Part shown: piece by piece, positions 26,616 to 34,961 of the stretch
How the letters are laid out: each line of letters begins with the position of its first letter
How positions within the stretch are numbered: the stretch's first letter is position 1
Source: JBFWWP01 sp050246115
GTDB lineage: Bacteria; Planctomycetota; UBA8108; UBA1146; JAJFFE01
Assembly: GCA_050246115.1 (NCBI GenBank)
Contig: JBFWWP010000006.1
Span: 127,472 to 191,471, forward strand
DNA: 64,000 nucleotides
Reading direction: 5' to 3'
The notes under the pieces: generated by a model
Told to the model about the DNA's origin: nothing
The model's input: the letters and a program-made list of their open reading frames with translations, nothing else
Databases searched by the model: none
Made by a program: the position numbers and the translations under genes

Positions 26616-28076
26616 TCACGGACACTCCGCGAATGGGTAGCTCGCGCAGTCGAGGGCGTCCCCGGCAGTCAGATCGACTCCGCACACGGTGAACGGCTGC
26701 GGCGGGTGCGGGCCGTTGGCAAACAGGTAGGTGATCAGATAGATCGCGTCCGAGAGATCGATGAAGCCATCGTCGTTGGCGTCCGACGCATCGCGGCACA
26801 GGGGTGCAGCTCCCATGGAGAACAGGAAACCGAGCGTACTGATCACGTCACCGAGGTTGATCATGCCGTCTTGGTTGGCGTCAGCCCGCTGGAACACGAG
26901 CACGTTGGTATCGAACGTAACGGTTCCGTTCACTTTGAGCACCGGAACGCTGAACCCGCCCGTGACGATCGCGAAGTTCGACTGCGGGGGCGAACCCAGT
27001 CCGTCCTCGAGGCGAACCATGGTCGTGGTGCCCGTCGGTGTCGTGGCCATGGTGCTGAATCGCAGGAACAGGATCGACTGGTTCAGGTTGTTGCCCGGCG
27101 GTAGGGTGCCGGGAGGCGGCAGAATCACCAAGTTGGTCTGGAACGGCGGCACGAAGTCGAACACGACTGCCACGGTCAGTAGGTCGCGAACGCCGTCGCC
27201 CAGAGTGCCGCCGGCGCCTGGTTCGTACTTGAGCTCGACGAAGCCCCCGTCGACCCCGCCCTCCCACGGCTCCAAGCCTGGTGTCAGACTCGGGTTTTGC
27301 GGCCGTAGCACGGCGTCTGCAGTCGTGCCACGACCGGTGACGTTGCACGGCACAGGGTTGCCGGGCACGCAGCCCAGGTTGAGAAGATTGCGGTTCCAGC
27401 TGACAACCACTTGGAAGCCTTGGTAGTCGTCGACGTGGCTCGAGAACACCGGCACGACGATGGAGAGACCCGAGCGCGCCACGACGTCCGGAATCCGGAA
27501 CTCGTTCTGATTCAACACGGTGAAGGTGCTGTTCACCAGGGTCGGAAACGACGACTCGCCGGCGTTCGAGAACGTGTTGACGATCGGCGGGTTGCCGATT
27601 CCGTTCACGAAGTCGAAAGGATAGGTGCCGGGCGCAGCGTTCGACGGCACGTCGAACAACAGATTCATGATCGCTTGGGCGGTGGTGGGCGAAGCCGGGA
27701 TCGCGGCCGGCGGGGCCGATGGCATCAGCTCCAGAATGACGCCAACGACGACGTCACCGGTTGCTGGGTTGTGCTGGACCGCCACGAAGGCGGGACCACT
27801 CGGAGCTGCGACGAGCGAGGCCGTGCCGTCGAAGCTGACTCCACCAACGGCCGGGAAATCCAAGTCCTGCTGCGGATAGCGCACCGCGATGGAGAACGAG
27901 TGGATCGGCGCATCGTTCTTTGCCATGACAACGACGGGTACACCGACTTGCCCGGGAAACCCCTGACCCGCAACCAACGAAAGTTCGTTCACGGCCAACG
28001 CTGGCGAGCTCGCGAGAACGGCCAGCGAAAGTGCGATCCGCATCCGATGCGCGCACTTGGAGACAAATGAAGACAT
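26616..28076 (-). CDS. secreted two-domain cohesin-like / dockerin-like protein B
   Basis: 486 aa, the same length as its tandem neighbour and similar throughout (GQGFPGQVGVPVVVMAKND, VFDVPSNAAPG-type segments, VRLEDGLGSPPQSNFAI). The start at 28076 follows GGAGGAG. A signal peptide ends SPALAVNELSL. Two cohesin-like domains and a C-terminal dockerin-like module (FQRADANQDGMINLGDVIS, DASDANDDGFIDLSDAIYL) are visible. The first Ca loop has RADAN in place of RGDCN. The Cys-rich loop of paralogue A is shortened here to LGCVPGNPVPCNVTGRG. The pair suggests recent tandem duplication. Confidence 0.8.
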   Translation of the reverse strand: MSSFVSKCAHRMRIALSLAVLASSPALAVNELSLVAGQGFPGQVGVPVVVMAKNDAPIHSFSIAVRYPQQDLDFPAVGGVSFDGTASLVAAPSGPAFVAVQHNPATGDVVVGVILELMPSAPPAAIPASPTTAQAIMNLLFDVPSNAAPGTYPFDFVNGIGNPPIVNTFSNAGESSFPTLVNSTFTVLNQNEFRIPDVVARSGLSIVVPVFSSHVDDYQGFQVVVSWNRNLLNLGCVPGNPVPCNVTGRGTTADAVLRPQNPSLTPGLEPWEGGVDGGFVELKYEPGAGGTLGDGVRDLLTVAVVFDFVPPFQTNLVILPPPGTLPPGNNLNQSILFLRFSTMATTPTGTTTMVRLEDGLGSPPQSNFAIVTGGFSVPVLKVNGTVTFDTNVLVFQRADANQDGMINLGDVISTLGFLFSMGAAPLCRDASDANDDGFIDLSDAIYLITYLFANGPHPPQPFTVCGVDLTAGDALDCASYPFAECP

Positions 28077-28452
28077 CGATCGGCTCCTCCAAAGAGTGTC
28101 GAAGAGGTGCAAGGGACCCGAGACAACCCACACTCGAGTCGAGACCCGTCGCCGAGGAGGAGGCCCGCCGATTGGCGAGTGGCCCGCATGAGCTTCGGAG
28201 TCGAGTGGATCGAAACCGAGAGCCCCCGGCGTAGCGTCGAATCTACCACGCTCACCCCGTCGATCCTAGGGTTTGCTGCGGGCACGTTTTTTGGATGCGC
28301 CAACGTCGGATAGCGCCGAGCCCGACTCCAACTCGGCCGCTCAGGTAGCGATACGGATCCTTCGGGTGTGCGAACGATCCGTAAAGAAAAAGAGCCCGCC
28401 CCTCGAGTCGAGGAGCGGGCTCTGAAGGAAAGACGAAGACTACGAGCGACCC
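28077..28452. other. 376-base intergenic region
   Basis: It contains the terminator for the upstream gene (28384-28423) and must hold a promoter for paralogue B, which I cannot place. No gene was found. Confidence 0.55.
28384..28423 (-). terminator. intrinsic terminator
   Basis: AGAGCCCGC (28391-28399) pairs with GCGGGCTCT (28415-28423), with an additional inner CCTCGA/TCGAGG stem. On the minus strand the stem is followed by TTTTTCTTT. It ends the gene that stops at 28453. Confidence 0.85.
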
Positions 28453-29748
28453 TTAGTCGTCCGCGTCTCCGTTGCAGCCGAGGCCGTCACCCGTGGTGCC
28501 GTCGATACCTGGCACGAACGGGCCCGGCGCTGCGGGCGGCGGCGGCTCACTGCCGACCGGGAGACCCAGGACGTAGTTGAACGTCTGGATCGCGTCGGTC
28601 GCGTCGAGCGAACCGTCGTCGTTGAAATCGCACGCGTCGTCACACACCGGATCCGGCCCGCTCTGGAACAGGAAGTTCAAGAGGTAGACGCCGTCGGCGA
28701 TGTCGACCTGCACGTCGGCGTTGCAGTCGCCGCGCAGGAACGGGTTGAAGTTGACGATGTTGATCGCCCCATCCACCAGGTTCGGCGACTCGGTGCCCGC
28801 GTCGGCGAACACCAACAAGTTGCTGACCGCCGGGCTGCCAATGCCATCCGTGAGAACGAGCGGCGAGGAACTCGGGGTCGGCGCGAGCGGGTTGATGGTC
28901 CACGTGATGGTCGCGATCGCCACGTCGGTTCCCGCCGGAATTGGCGCGATACCCGGCAGCGGGTCGCCGAAGTCCATCACGAGGCCGATCGCCAGCTCGC
29001 CCGAAGGCGAGCCCGGCTGCAGCTCGAAGAAGCCAGCCGTCGCGGCCGGGCCAACGGGCGCAGCCGACGCCGGAGTGATCAGTGCGTCGTCATAGGTCAG
29101 GGCGACTTGAGCCGCCGCGACCGGATCGACGTTGGTCAGCAAAATGTCCGAGTCGACCGTGCCGGCCGTGAGAATCGCCGTGGCGCTCCCGGCGGTCAGG
29201 AAGTTCGGGCTCAGAATGCTGATCGAACCCGCGGCGAAGTTGGGCGTCAACGACGCGCCACTCTCGACCACGACCGCCGCAACCGGCGGTGCGCCCAGCG
29301 TGTCGCAGACCGTCAGCGAGTAGTTGCCCGACGGACCCGCCAGCGAGTACTGCGCGGTCGCCGCCTGAATGTCGCTGCCGGCCGGCAGCACGTTCACGCC
29401 GAACAGGTCGATGACCACGCCCTGCGTCCAACCCGCGCCCGGGAACGCCGCGCGCGACTCGAAGCCGGGCATGGCGCCGCCGTTGATCGTGGCCACGTCG
29501 GACCCGGTCGCAACCGTGCCCATCACGACATCGATCGCCGCGCTGGTGTGGCAAACGCCGTACGACCAGCCCTGGAGCGCGATCGCTCCCACGCCGGTGC
29601 TCTGAATGCGGCTTTCGACGGTCACCATGCCGCCGGTCGAGCCGGAGGCGCTGCCGACCGCAATGGTGTAGGGCGAACCCGCAAACGTCGCACTCGAGCA
29701 CAGCGCGAGACCGGCGAAGGCCGCCCCCGCGAAGAATCTCTTAAGCAT
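28453..29748 (-). CDS. secreted cohesin-like / dockerin-like protein
   Basis: 431 aa. The start at 29748 follows GGAAAGGA. Signal peptide MLKRFFAGAAFAGLALCSSATFAG. Two beta domains of cohesin type follow, the second with VDSDILLTNVDPVAAAQVALTYDD and IGLVMDFGDPL. The C-terminal module is FLRGDCNADVQVDIADGVYL and DACDFNDDGSLDATDAIQT, and ends in a PPPP-rich segment and GDGLGCNGDADD. It is 45 bases downstream of the next gene and probably cotranscribed with it; an intrinsic terminator follows. Confidence 0.8.
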   Translation of the reverse strand: MLKRFFAGAAFAGLALCSSATFAGSPYTIAVGSASGSTGGMVTVESRIQSTGVGAIALQGWSYGVCHTSAAIDVVMGTVATGSDVATINGGAMPGFESRAAFPGAGWTQGVVIDLFGVNVLPAGSDIQAATAQYSLAGPSGNYSLTVCDTLGAPPVAAVVVESGASLTPNFAAGSISILSPNFLTAGSATAILTAGTVDSDILLTNVDPVAAAQVALTYDDALITPASAAPVGPAATAGFFELQPGSPSGELAIGLVMDFGDPLPGIAPIPAGTDVAIATITWTINPLAPTPSSSPLVLTDGIGSPAVSNLLVFADAGTESPNLVDGAINIVNFNPFLRGDCNADVQVDIADGVYLLNFLFQSGPDPVCDDACDFNDDGSLDATDAIQTFNYVLGLPVGSEPPPPAAPGPFVPGIDGTTGDGLGCNGDADD

Positions 29749-29793
29749 TGTGCATCCTTTCCTTGAAGCAAACGCTCGGAAACCCAGGCCTTC

Positions 29794-31644
29794 TTACGGG
29801 CAGGGGTCGAATCCGTTCTCGCAGCCAAGCTCGCCGTGCAGACCGGACGGATCGTCGATCGTCGGGTCGGTACCGGTCATGCCATCGATCGCGGGATCGA
29901 ACGGCGCCGGCGGCGGCGGGCCAAACTTGAACTGGTAGGTCAAGATGTACACCGAGTCGGCCAAGTTGATCTTGCCGTCGTCGTTCGAGTCGCAAGCGTC
30001 GTCGCAGTCGACCACGAAGCCTTGGAACTGAGCGGCCAGGATGGTCGCCGAGTCCGCAATGTTCACTTTGCCGTCGTTGTTGCAGTCACCACGGTTGAAT
30101 TCTTTCTCCGCGGTCACGCAGATGTTGCACGGCATGGTCAGGAAGCCCTGCACCGACTCCGTCGTGTTGACGATGACCACGTTCTCGATCGCGACCGTGC
30201 CGCGACCGTCGACGCCGTCCGTGAACTCGACGAGGTAGCAGTTGTCACACTCGCACGCGCTGGTGATCAGGACGTCGATCGTGCCGATCTTCAGGGGCTC
30301 CGCGGTCGGCGGGACCGTCTGACGATCGAACGGGGGCAGCGCGTCGAGCAGGATACCGGCGACGAACTCGCAGCCGTCACCGTCGTTCGGATCGTTATCC
30401 ACGTTGTGGTTCACGAACTCCGCGCCCACCGCGTCGAGGATCGTGCCCTCGACCGTGAAGGTGCCCTCGATGAACTCGAGGCAGCAGTCGAACGTCACGG
30501 CCAGCTGGAAACCCGACAGGTTGTCGTCCGGGTCCTTGTAGAAGAAGCAGAACGGAACCGTCTCGCCGACGTTGCCGGTCGGGTCGACGATGTCGCCGTT
30601 GGCATCCATCTCGCCGCACAGGAACATAGTGTTCTCCGGCACGACCGGCAGACAGGTCACCGAGCCGTTGTCGAGGATCGGGCTGATCGACAGACCCGCG
30701 ACCACGATCACGTTGTCGAGCGCCGGGCTACCCAGCACGCCGTCCACGAACGTCAGCGCCTCGACCGAGGCCGGAGCCGGGTCGACGGGCGGGCTATCGC
30801 AGCGGTAGCAGAACTCGGCGATCACAGCCGACCCCGTGGGGATCGTCTGACCATTGAACGGAGCCGAGAAGTCCAGCACCACGCCGAGCGTGCCGCCGTT
30901 GGCTGCGTTGTTGATGTTCGGCACCACGAACTCGGCGCCGGCAATGACCGTCGCGCCCGCGATGTTGATCGCGGTCAGGGTCAGGCCCGCGGTGTCCTGG
31001 ATCGCCAACACAAAGCCCTGGACCGGGCCGCTGCCGTTGTCCAGCGTGATCGGAGCGCACCCGACGTTGCTCACGTTCGAGTTGATCACGATGTCGCCGA
31101 TGCTCAGCGTCGCCGGCGGCGGGACCAGCAGGGTCACGCTACCGTTGTTCAGGGAGATGTCGCCAGCGCCCAACGACAGACCACCCTGAACAATGATGTT
31201 GTTCAGCGGCGGGTTGTTGAGCGTGCCGTCGGTGAACGAGATGGCCACCGGAGTGTCCACGGCCACCATGACGTCCGGCATGACCGTCGCGCGCGCGATC
31301 GGCAGGTTCACGCTCGGGGGAATCGTCTGACCCGCGAACGGGGCCGACGCGTCGAGCACGACACCGAGAGTGGCGCCGCCCTGGGCGTCGAAGATCTCCG
31401 GGGCCACCAACTCGGCCATCATGACCAGGTTGGTGAACGAGGTCACCGAGATCTGGGTGGTGTCGTACTGAATCGCCAGCACATACCCCTCGGTCGGGGC
31501 GGTGCTGGTCAAGAAAACGTCCACGTTCGCGCTCTGCAGACCCTGGAGGTTGGCGGAGCCAATCGTCAGAGACTGCTGGCCGAACAAGACTGGCGAGCAA
31601 GCAAGCGCCAGTCCGAGAACAGGTAGCATGAAACGACGCTTCAT
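29794..31644 (-). CDS. secreted protein with three cohesin-like domains and dockerin-like tail
   Basis: 616 aa. The start at 31644 follows AGGAGA. Signal peptide MKRRFMLPVLGLALACSPVLFGQ. Three successive beta domains show repeated hallmarks: GYVLAIQYDTTQI and GVVLDASAPFAGQTIPP in the first, GFVLAIQDTAGLT and GVVLDFSAPFNGQTIPTG in the second, and GFQLAVTFDCC and GILLDALPPFDRQTVPP in the third. The C-terminal 100 residues hold the dockerin-like module (FNRGDCNNDGKVNIADSAT, DACDSNDDGKINLADSVYI). Sequence is more acidic and Cys-rich in the third domain. A promoter is visible at 31853-31880. Confidence 0.82.
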   Translation of the reverse strand: MKRRFMLPVLGLALACSPVLFGQQSLTIGSANLQGLQSANVDVFLTSTAPTEGYVLAIQYDTTQISVTSFTNLVMMAELVAPEIFDAQGGATLGVVLDASAPFAGQTIPPSVNLPIARATVMPDVMVAVDTPVAISFTDGTLNNPPLNNIIVQGGLSLGAGDISLNNGSVTLLVPPPATLSIGDIVINSNVSNVGCAPITLDNGSGPVQGFVLAIQDTAGLTLTAINIAGATVIAGAEFVVPNINNAANGGTLGVVLDFSAPFNGQTIPTGSAVIAEFCYRCDSPPVDPAPASVEALTFVDGVLGSPALDNVIVVAGLSISPILDNGSVTCLPVVPENTMFLCGEMDANGDIVDPTGNVGETVPFCFFYKDPDDNLSGFQLAVTFDCCLEFIEGTFTVEGTILDAVGAEFVNHNVDNDPNDGDGCEFVAGILLDALPPFDRQTVPPTAEPLKIGTIDVLITSACECDNCYLVEFTDGVDGRGTVAIENVVIVNTTESVQGFLTMPCNICVTAEKEFNRGDCNNDGKVNIADSATILAAQFQGFVVDCDDACDSNDDGKINLADSVYILTYQFKFGPPPPAPFDPAIDGMTGTDPTIDDPSGLHGELGCENGFDPCP

Positions 31645-31852
31645 TATTTCTCCTAACGTCCTTTCGTGGGCCTGCGGCCCCACACAAAAATCCTCCACGG
31701 ACGAACGCCCAGCCCCGGGCGAAGTCCAGACTCTCCTCGCATTGGGCAAAAGAACCGAGCTTTCCTGACGAGATCCAAGCTCCCCCGCAAGAGGGCTCAG
31801 CCTCCCTCGAAGCTCTCGGTTCGTCTTGGATCGGCGATGTTGAACGCTGCCT

Positions 31853-31880
31853 ATCCTATGGACAGTGTCCGTCTTTTCAA
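31853..31880 (-). promoter_or_regulatory. sigma70-like promoter for the gene at 29794-31644
   Basis: On the minus strand TTGAAA (31880-31875), 16 bases, then TAGGAT (31858-31853). It would give a leader of about 200 bases. Spacing and -35 form match the promoter at 34753-34780. Confidence 0.5.
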
Positions 31881-31907
31881 AGCCGAAAATCTACTTCTAT
31901 CGACCTT

Positions 31908-32088
31908 AGGAGTCGCCCAAGAATAACTTCACCCTCTTGCTCGTCGCTTCGGGCCATCTTCGACCGATCCGGAAACCTCGAAATCCTCACCGGAACTAAG
32001 GCTACGCCTCCGGTTTCGAGCTTTCCGGATCGGCCGAATCTGACCCAAATCGACGGCAAGATGTCGAAGTTATTCTTGGGTGACTCCT
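31908..32088. mobile_element. 181-bp nested-palindrome element, MITE-like
   Basis: Ends are 23-bp inverted repeats (31908-31930 and 32066-32088, 22 of 23 bases matching). Inside them 31964-31983 and 32014-32033 form a second inverted repeat of 20 bases with one mismatch. One arm recurs at 22341-22370. No coding capacity and no transposase in the window. It lies between the end of the gene at 32121 and the promoter at 31853. It could also act as a terminator for the former. Confidence 0.65.
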
Positions 32089-32120
32089 TAACACCTCCCA
32101 CACGGGGTGTCCAACACGTC

Positions 32121-34358
32121 CTAACAGCCGAGGCCGTCCAGGAAGGTCAGATCCGTACCGTCTTGCGGGAACGGCTCCGGCGGTGTCGGTGAGCCAGGAA
32201 CGAACAAGTGAAACAGCAGATACGTCGGGTCCGAGATGTCGACCCTGCCGTCGTCGTTGGCATCGGCCGCGTCCAAGCACCCCGGCACCATGCCGGCCGA
32301 GAACAGGAAGTTGGCCACGAACAGGACGTCGGCGACGTCGATCGAGTCGTCGTCGTTGGCGTCACCGCGCTTGAAGTCCACTGCCGGTGCCAGGAGCAGC
32401 CGGAAGATCGTGCTCGCCGTCCCGCCGGCGACGTACAGCGTGTTGCCGAAGTCCAGCGCGCCGTTCACGGCGTTGCCTTGAGCCAAGGAACCGCCGATCG
32501 CGAGCAGCGGCACGCCGACTCCGCCGGAGACCTCCAAGCAATTCGTCACGTTGTACTGGCTGATCTGATTGGCCCCCTGGATGGTCGCCAGGACGCTGCC
32601 CGCCGCCCCGCTCTCGAGGAACGTCACCGCCCGCGAGTAATCCGTGAACGGAGCCGAGCACTTTCCGCCGAACGCTCCTGGCGTCGGCGGTACCAGCGGC
32701 ATGCCGTTGTCTTCCGCCTCGACGCGAACCAGATCGCTGGTCGTGAGATTCAAGAACAGGTAGTCGCGAGCCACGGTGTCGTACGTGATGGAACCGATCT
32801 GTGGCGCTGGCTCCGTGGGCACGGTGACCGGGTAGCTATTCAGCTCGGCACCGGAAACGGGATCAATGACCCGCAGGGTCTGCTGGGCGGCCGCGGAGCC
32901 CCCCGAGACGATCAGGCGGTTCTGGTCGGTGTCGTAGCAGATTCCCTGCAGTCCACCGATCGTCAGCCCGATCGTGCGCAGCAGTACCAGGTTGGTGTCG
33001 TACACGTAGATCCGGCCGGGACTGCCGGTGCCGTAGGTGGTGTTGTCGGTGACGAAGATCTCGTCGGTGTTCGGGTTGTAGGTCAAGTCGTAGGGGACCA
33101 CACCATCGAACGGGTGGGTGCTGAGTAGCGCGCCGCGACCGGTGCGGACCGAGCACACGGCGCTCGCGGTTCCGCCCGTGTACAGGCCGGTCACGGTGTA
33201 GGACAACACGGTATCCAGTAGCTCGGGATTCGCCGGGTTGGTGATCGCCGTGTCGATGTAGCTGGTGGCAGAGCCCGGTAGGCTGACGATGAGCGGATCG
33301 CCCATGTTGCCGGTGCCCCGAGTGATCTGAATGCCGCCTGCGTAGTTGGTGTTCATCCCGACCGGGCTGCCCGGCCCATTGTTCACCCAGCTCAGCTCGA
33401 TCGCGCCGTCCAGACGGGAGCGACAGATCAGTTGCGTCGGCGGGAAAACTGCCGGCTGAACGGCATCGATCCGGTAGATCGTTTGCTCCGTGCAGACGTA
33501 ATACACGGACCCGGCGGCCGGCAGCACGAGGCCCGTGATCGGGTTCGACTGCGGGTTCGCGTCGCCCAGACCGTAGAGCGCGTCCAGCTTGACTTGCTGC
33601 GGTGCGAGCTGACCCGTCGTGAGGTTGACTCGCAGCGTCCGCTGGACTTGGAAGTCGACGACGTCGCCGAACGTGAACTCGATGAACCGTTGCCCAGCGA
33701 CCTCGTGGTAATGGAGGCCCCGGCCGCGCACGACGTCGTTGGGATCGACACCCGGAATCGCCACCGTGCCGATGATCGTTCCGGTCAGCGAAATGTTGAC
33801 GAGCAGATTGTTCGCGGTGTCACGGTACCACAGGGAGCCGCCGGCCGTAGGGTCGTAGGTCAAGCCAGCCGGTGAGCTGTTCGCCATCGGCACCTGGACC
33901 GTGATGTCCCCGCCGATCTGGACCCCCGTCGTCTTGTTGGCTTCTCGGATTCGAATGCCCAGCATGTTGTTTGCGTTCAGCACGAAGATGCTGCCGGCCC
34001 CGCCATTCCCGGTGGGGTTATAGGCTAGACCGACGCTCGAGTTCGTCGGGATCGGAAACCCGGCGCCGCCGAACGGGTTCGGAATCGACGTCAGACCCGT
34101 GAAGATCGGCGGAAACGCCGAGATCAAGTAGCGGCAGATCTGGCCCGTGCCTTCGTCCAAGGCGAACAGGTTGTTGGTGGAGTTGTCGTAGGCGAGATCG
34201 ACCGCGCCCACGACCGCCCCGCTCGTTTGGCAGTGGGCGATCGACGCCAAGATGTCGCCGTTGGCAGCCCACGCGTTCTGGGTTGGGGCAGCCAAGCCTC
34301 CAATGACCAGTGCGAGGACCCCCAGAGTTGCCGCAGGGAAGACTGACGCAGGCTTCAT
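32121..34358 (-). CDS. secreted beta-propeller protein with Fn3-like domain and dockerin-like tail
   Basis: 745 aa. The start at 34358 follows AAGGAG. The signal peptide runs to about AWAANGD. The N-terminal 280 residues have SMP-30/NHL-like propeller repeats (VDLAYDNSTNNLFALDEGTG, VGLAYNPTGNGGAGSIFVLN, AGLTYDPTAGGSLWY). A fibronectin-III-like stretch follows (PTQLICRSRLDGAIELSWVN, LSYTVTGLYTG), then more propeller repeats (DLTYNPNTDEIFVTDN). The C-terminal module is FKRGDANDDDSIDVADVLF and DAADANDDGRVDISDPTYL, ending LTFLDGLGC. It is the first gene of the leftward block and has a good promoter about 390 bases upstream. Confidence 0.8.
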   Translation of the reverse strand: MKPASVFPAATLGVLALVIGGLAAPTQNAWAANGDILASIAHCQTSGAVVGAVDLAYDNSTNNLFALDEGTGQICRYLISAFPPIFTGLTSIPNPFGGAGFPIPTNSSVGLAYNPTGNGGAGSIFVLNANNMLGIRIREANKTTGVQIGGDITVQVPMANSSPAGLTYDPTAGGSLWYRDTANNLLVNISLTGTIIGTVAIPGVDPNDVVRGRGLHYHEVAGQRFIEFTFGDVVDFQVQRTLRVNLTTGQLAPQQVKLDALYGLGDANPQSNPITGLVLPAAGSVYYVCTEQTIYRIDAVQPAVFPPTQLICRSRLDGAIELSWVNNGPGSPVGMNTNYAGGIQITRGTGNMGDPLIVSLPGSATSYIDTAITNPANPELLDTVLSYTVTGLYTGGTASAVCSVRTGRGALLSTHPFDGVVPYDLTYNPNTDEIFVTDNTTYGTGSPGRIYVYDTNLVLLRTIGLTIGGLQGICYDTDQNRLIVSGGSAAAQQTLRVIDPVSGAELNSYPVTVPTEPAPQIGSITYDTVARDYLFLNLTTSDLVRVEAEDNGMPLVPPTPGAFGGKCSAPFTDYSRAVTFLESGAAGSVLATIQGANQISQYNVTNCLEVSGGVGVPLLAIGGSLAQGNAVNGALDFGNTLYVAGGTASTIFRLLLAPAVDFKRGDANDDDSIDVADVLFVANFLFSAGMVPGCLDAADANDDGRVDISDPTYLLFHLFVPGSPTPPEPFPQDGTDLTFLDGLGC

Positions 34359-34961
34359 GAACTGCTCCTTGCTCGTTTCGAACGACGTGGGTCGTACGCT
34401 TCGACCCACTCGCTCACGTTTTTTCCGGCTCGGACTTTCATTTCGCGGACCCTCGACCCAGCCACGCCGTGCGCGGGAACCGGAGGCGGTTCGAAATCGA
34501 CAGGGCTCGCTTCACGTGTTGGCAACCAACCGTACTGCAGTCGGCGGCCCAGACCCAGCGCAGCAGTTTCCGCGACTCCAGGGGTGCCCGAACTCACGGT
34601 TGCCGGCCTTACGCCTGCAACCTCGTTCGCGTGCCTGCGCGGCGGTTTTCTTTCGACGGCTCGAGGGGGGTGTCCCGCTCGCCGCCGAGGATCCTGCCGC
34701 TTTCGTGAGACCTGTGTTGGAGCCGGAGTGACGGGAAAGCTACACGGGGTCGATTATAGCCCGAGGGGTGAATCCTTCAAGTAGCGGGGATTTCCCGGAT
34801 CCGCGTTCGTGAGCCCGGATTTTGCATCCGGAAGGAGCCCGTTCGGCCCGGTCTTCTCGTCACGCGTCCGCAACGATGTGCGCAACGGCAATTTTGCGGC
34901 GGCGCTCCGCTCCAACCGCGCGGAGGACTCGCTCGCCTGGGGCGGTTCCCGGCTCGCGGGG
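34359..34961. other. 603-base region: leader and asnS 3' flank
   Basis: No gene is supported. About 390 bases would be the 5' leader of the gene at 32121-34358 if transcription starts at the promoter at 34753-34780; I see no riboswitch I recognise in it. A GGTTCGAAAT stretch near 34490 looks like a tRNA T-loop but no tRNA folds around it. Confidence 0.55.
34753..34780 (-). promoter_or_regulatory. sigma70-like promoter of the dockerin block
   Basis: On the minus strand TTGAAG (34780-34775), 16 bases, then a perfect TATAAT (34758-34753). It points toward the propeller/dockerin gene starting at 34358. Confidence 0.65.

Noticed and set aside
29836..31626. A 596-codon plus-strand frame
   Set aside because: Antisense shadow of the triple cohesin-like gene, with His/Asp/Arg-rich low-complexity translation.
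34480..34510. tRNA suggested by GGTTCGAAAT
   Set aside because: No acceptor stem, D-arm or anticodon arm can be built around it on either strand.
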